Positions 5,941 through 6,217 of a DNA stretch of 6,217 bases are shown piece after piece; the stretch's first letter is position 1, and each line of letters begins with the position of its first letter. The notes beneath the pieces were generated by a model. The model did no database searches. It was not told the DNA's origin and worked only from the letters and a program-made list of their open reading frames with translations. Source of the stretch: an uncultured Sphingomonadaceae bacterium. Its GTDB lineage: Bacteria > Pseudomonadota > Alphaproteobacteria > Sphingomonadales > Sphingomonadaceae. The position numbers and the translations under genes are program-made. The DNA lies in the NCBI GenBank assembly GCA_938003725.1, contig CALKXX010000114.1, positions 1 to 6,217 on the forward strand. Reading direction: 5' to 3'.

Positions 5941-6217
5941 ATGCGTGCCGATGCGCAAGCGGCTGTGGACCGGATCAATGCCGCACTGGAACTGCTAAAG
6001 ACTTCACTGAACTGGGACGCCGCTTTGCGCCGCCTAGATGAACTTAATGCACGTGTTGAAGATCCGACCCTTTGGGACGATCAAAGCGCGGCGCAAGCTG
6101 TGATGACGGAACGTCGGCGACTGGATGAATCCATCACAGCTGCGAATGAAATCCAACAGGAAATGAGTGACGCCCTGGAATTTATCGAAATGGCGGAAGA
6201 GGAAGGCGACGAAGATG
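5941..6217 (+). CDS. prfB: Peptide chain release factor 2, N-terminal part (3' partial)
   Basis: Release factor 2 recognises UAA and UGA stop codons on the ribosome and triggers peptide release. The window holds the first 92 codons, the helical domain 1. The match to E. coli RF2 is clear from the pattern: VDRINAALELL, then RRLDELNARVEDPTLWDD (30-47, compare ERLEEVNAELEQPDVWNE), then TERRRLDE (56-63), and the acidic end EMAEEEGDED. The codon-recognition SPF and catalytic GGQ motifs lie beyond the edge. The ATG at 5941 is preceded by GGAG (5929-5932) at a spacing of eight, and an in-frame TAA at 5923-5925 excludes a longer start. At the position of the E. coli programmed frameshift the sequence reads CTG AAC (Leu23-Asn24, 6007-6012) with no in-frame stop, so no recoding is needed. 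Confidence 0.93.
   Translation, partial: MRADAQAAVDRINAALELLKTSLNWDAALRRLDELNARVEDPTLWDDQSAAQAVMTERRRLDESITAANEIQQEMSDALEFIEMAEEEGDED

Overview
The window looks like ordinary chromosome of an alphaproteobacterium, most likely a sphingomonad. This rests on the style of the proteins: a release factor 2 N-terminus of the alphaproteobacterial type without the recoding stop, paired acyl-CoA dehydrogenases, and a GMC oxidoreductase with an N-terminal helical domain. The genus is a guess. I see no RNA gene, transposase, CRISPR array or phage module.

Layout, left to right. A GMC-family flavin oxidoreductase (+) enters from the left edge and ends at 1985. A hairpin at 2003-2035, flanked by T-runs in both directions, separates it from a convergent periplasmic alpha-carbonic anhydrase (-, 2092-2847). 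A short direct repeat lies between the hairpin and the end of the carbonic anhydrase gene. Next come two tightly spaced acyl-CoA dehydrogenase genes read right to left (5300 to 4188, then 4171 to 2981). Upstream of them on the same strand is a small MAPEG-type membrane protein (5807-5412). It is divergent from prfB, peptide chain release factor 2 (+, from 5941), which runs off the right edge.

The strongest functional story is the dehydrogenase pair. The two proteins have lost opposite halves of the acyl-CoA dehydrogenase active site. The downstream one keeps the flavin loop, the flavin-stacking Trp and a candidate catalytic Glu. The upstream one keeps the Arg-Phe-Gly, Gln and Gly-Gly elements that clamp the flavin from the neighbouring subunit. 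Together they could form one site per heterodimer, as in the alpha2-beta2 dehydrogenases of steroid side-chain degradation. Their substrate cannot be read from this window.

Other points are a ferredoxin-like four-cysteine motif inside the GMC oxidoreductase, and a carbonic anhydrase in which two normally conserved active-site positions (His64 and Glu117 of human CA II) appear substituted. The MAPEG start can be fixed by a promoter and ribosome binding site, and prfB needs no programmed frameshift. I found no previously undescribed multi-gene system.
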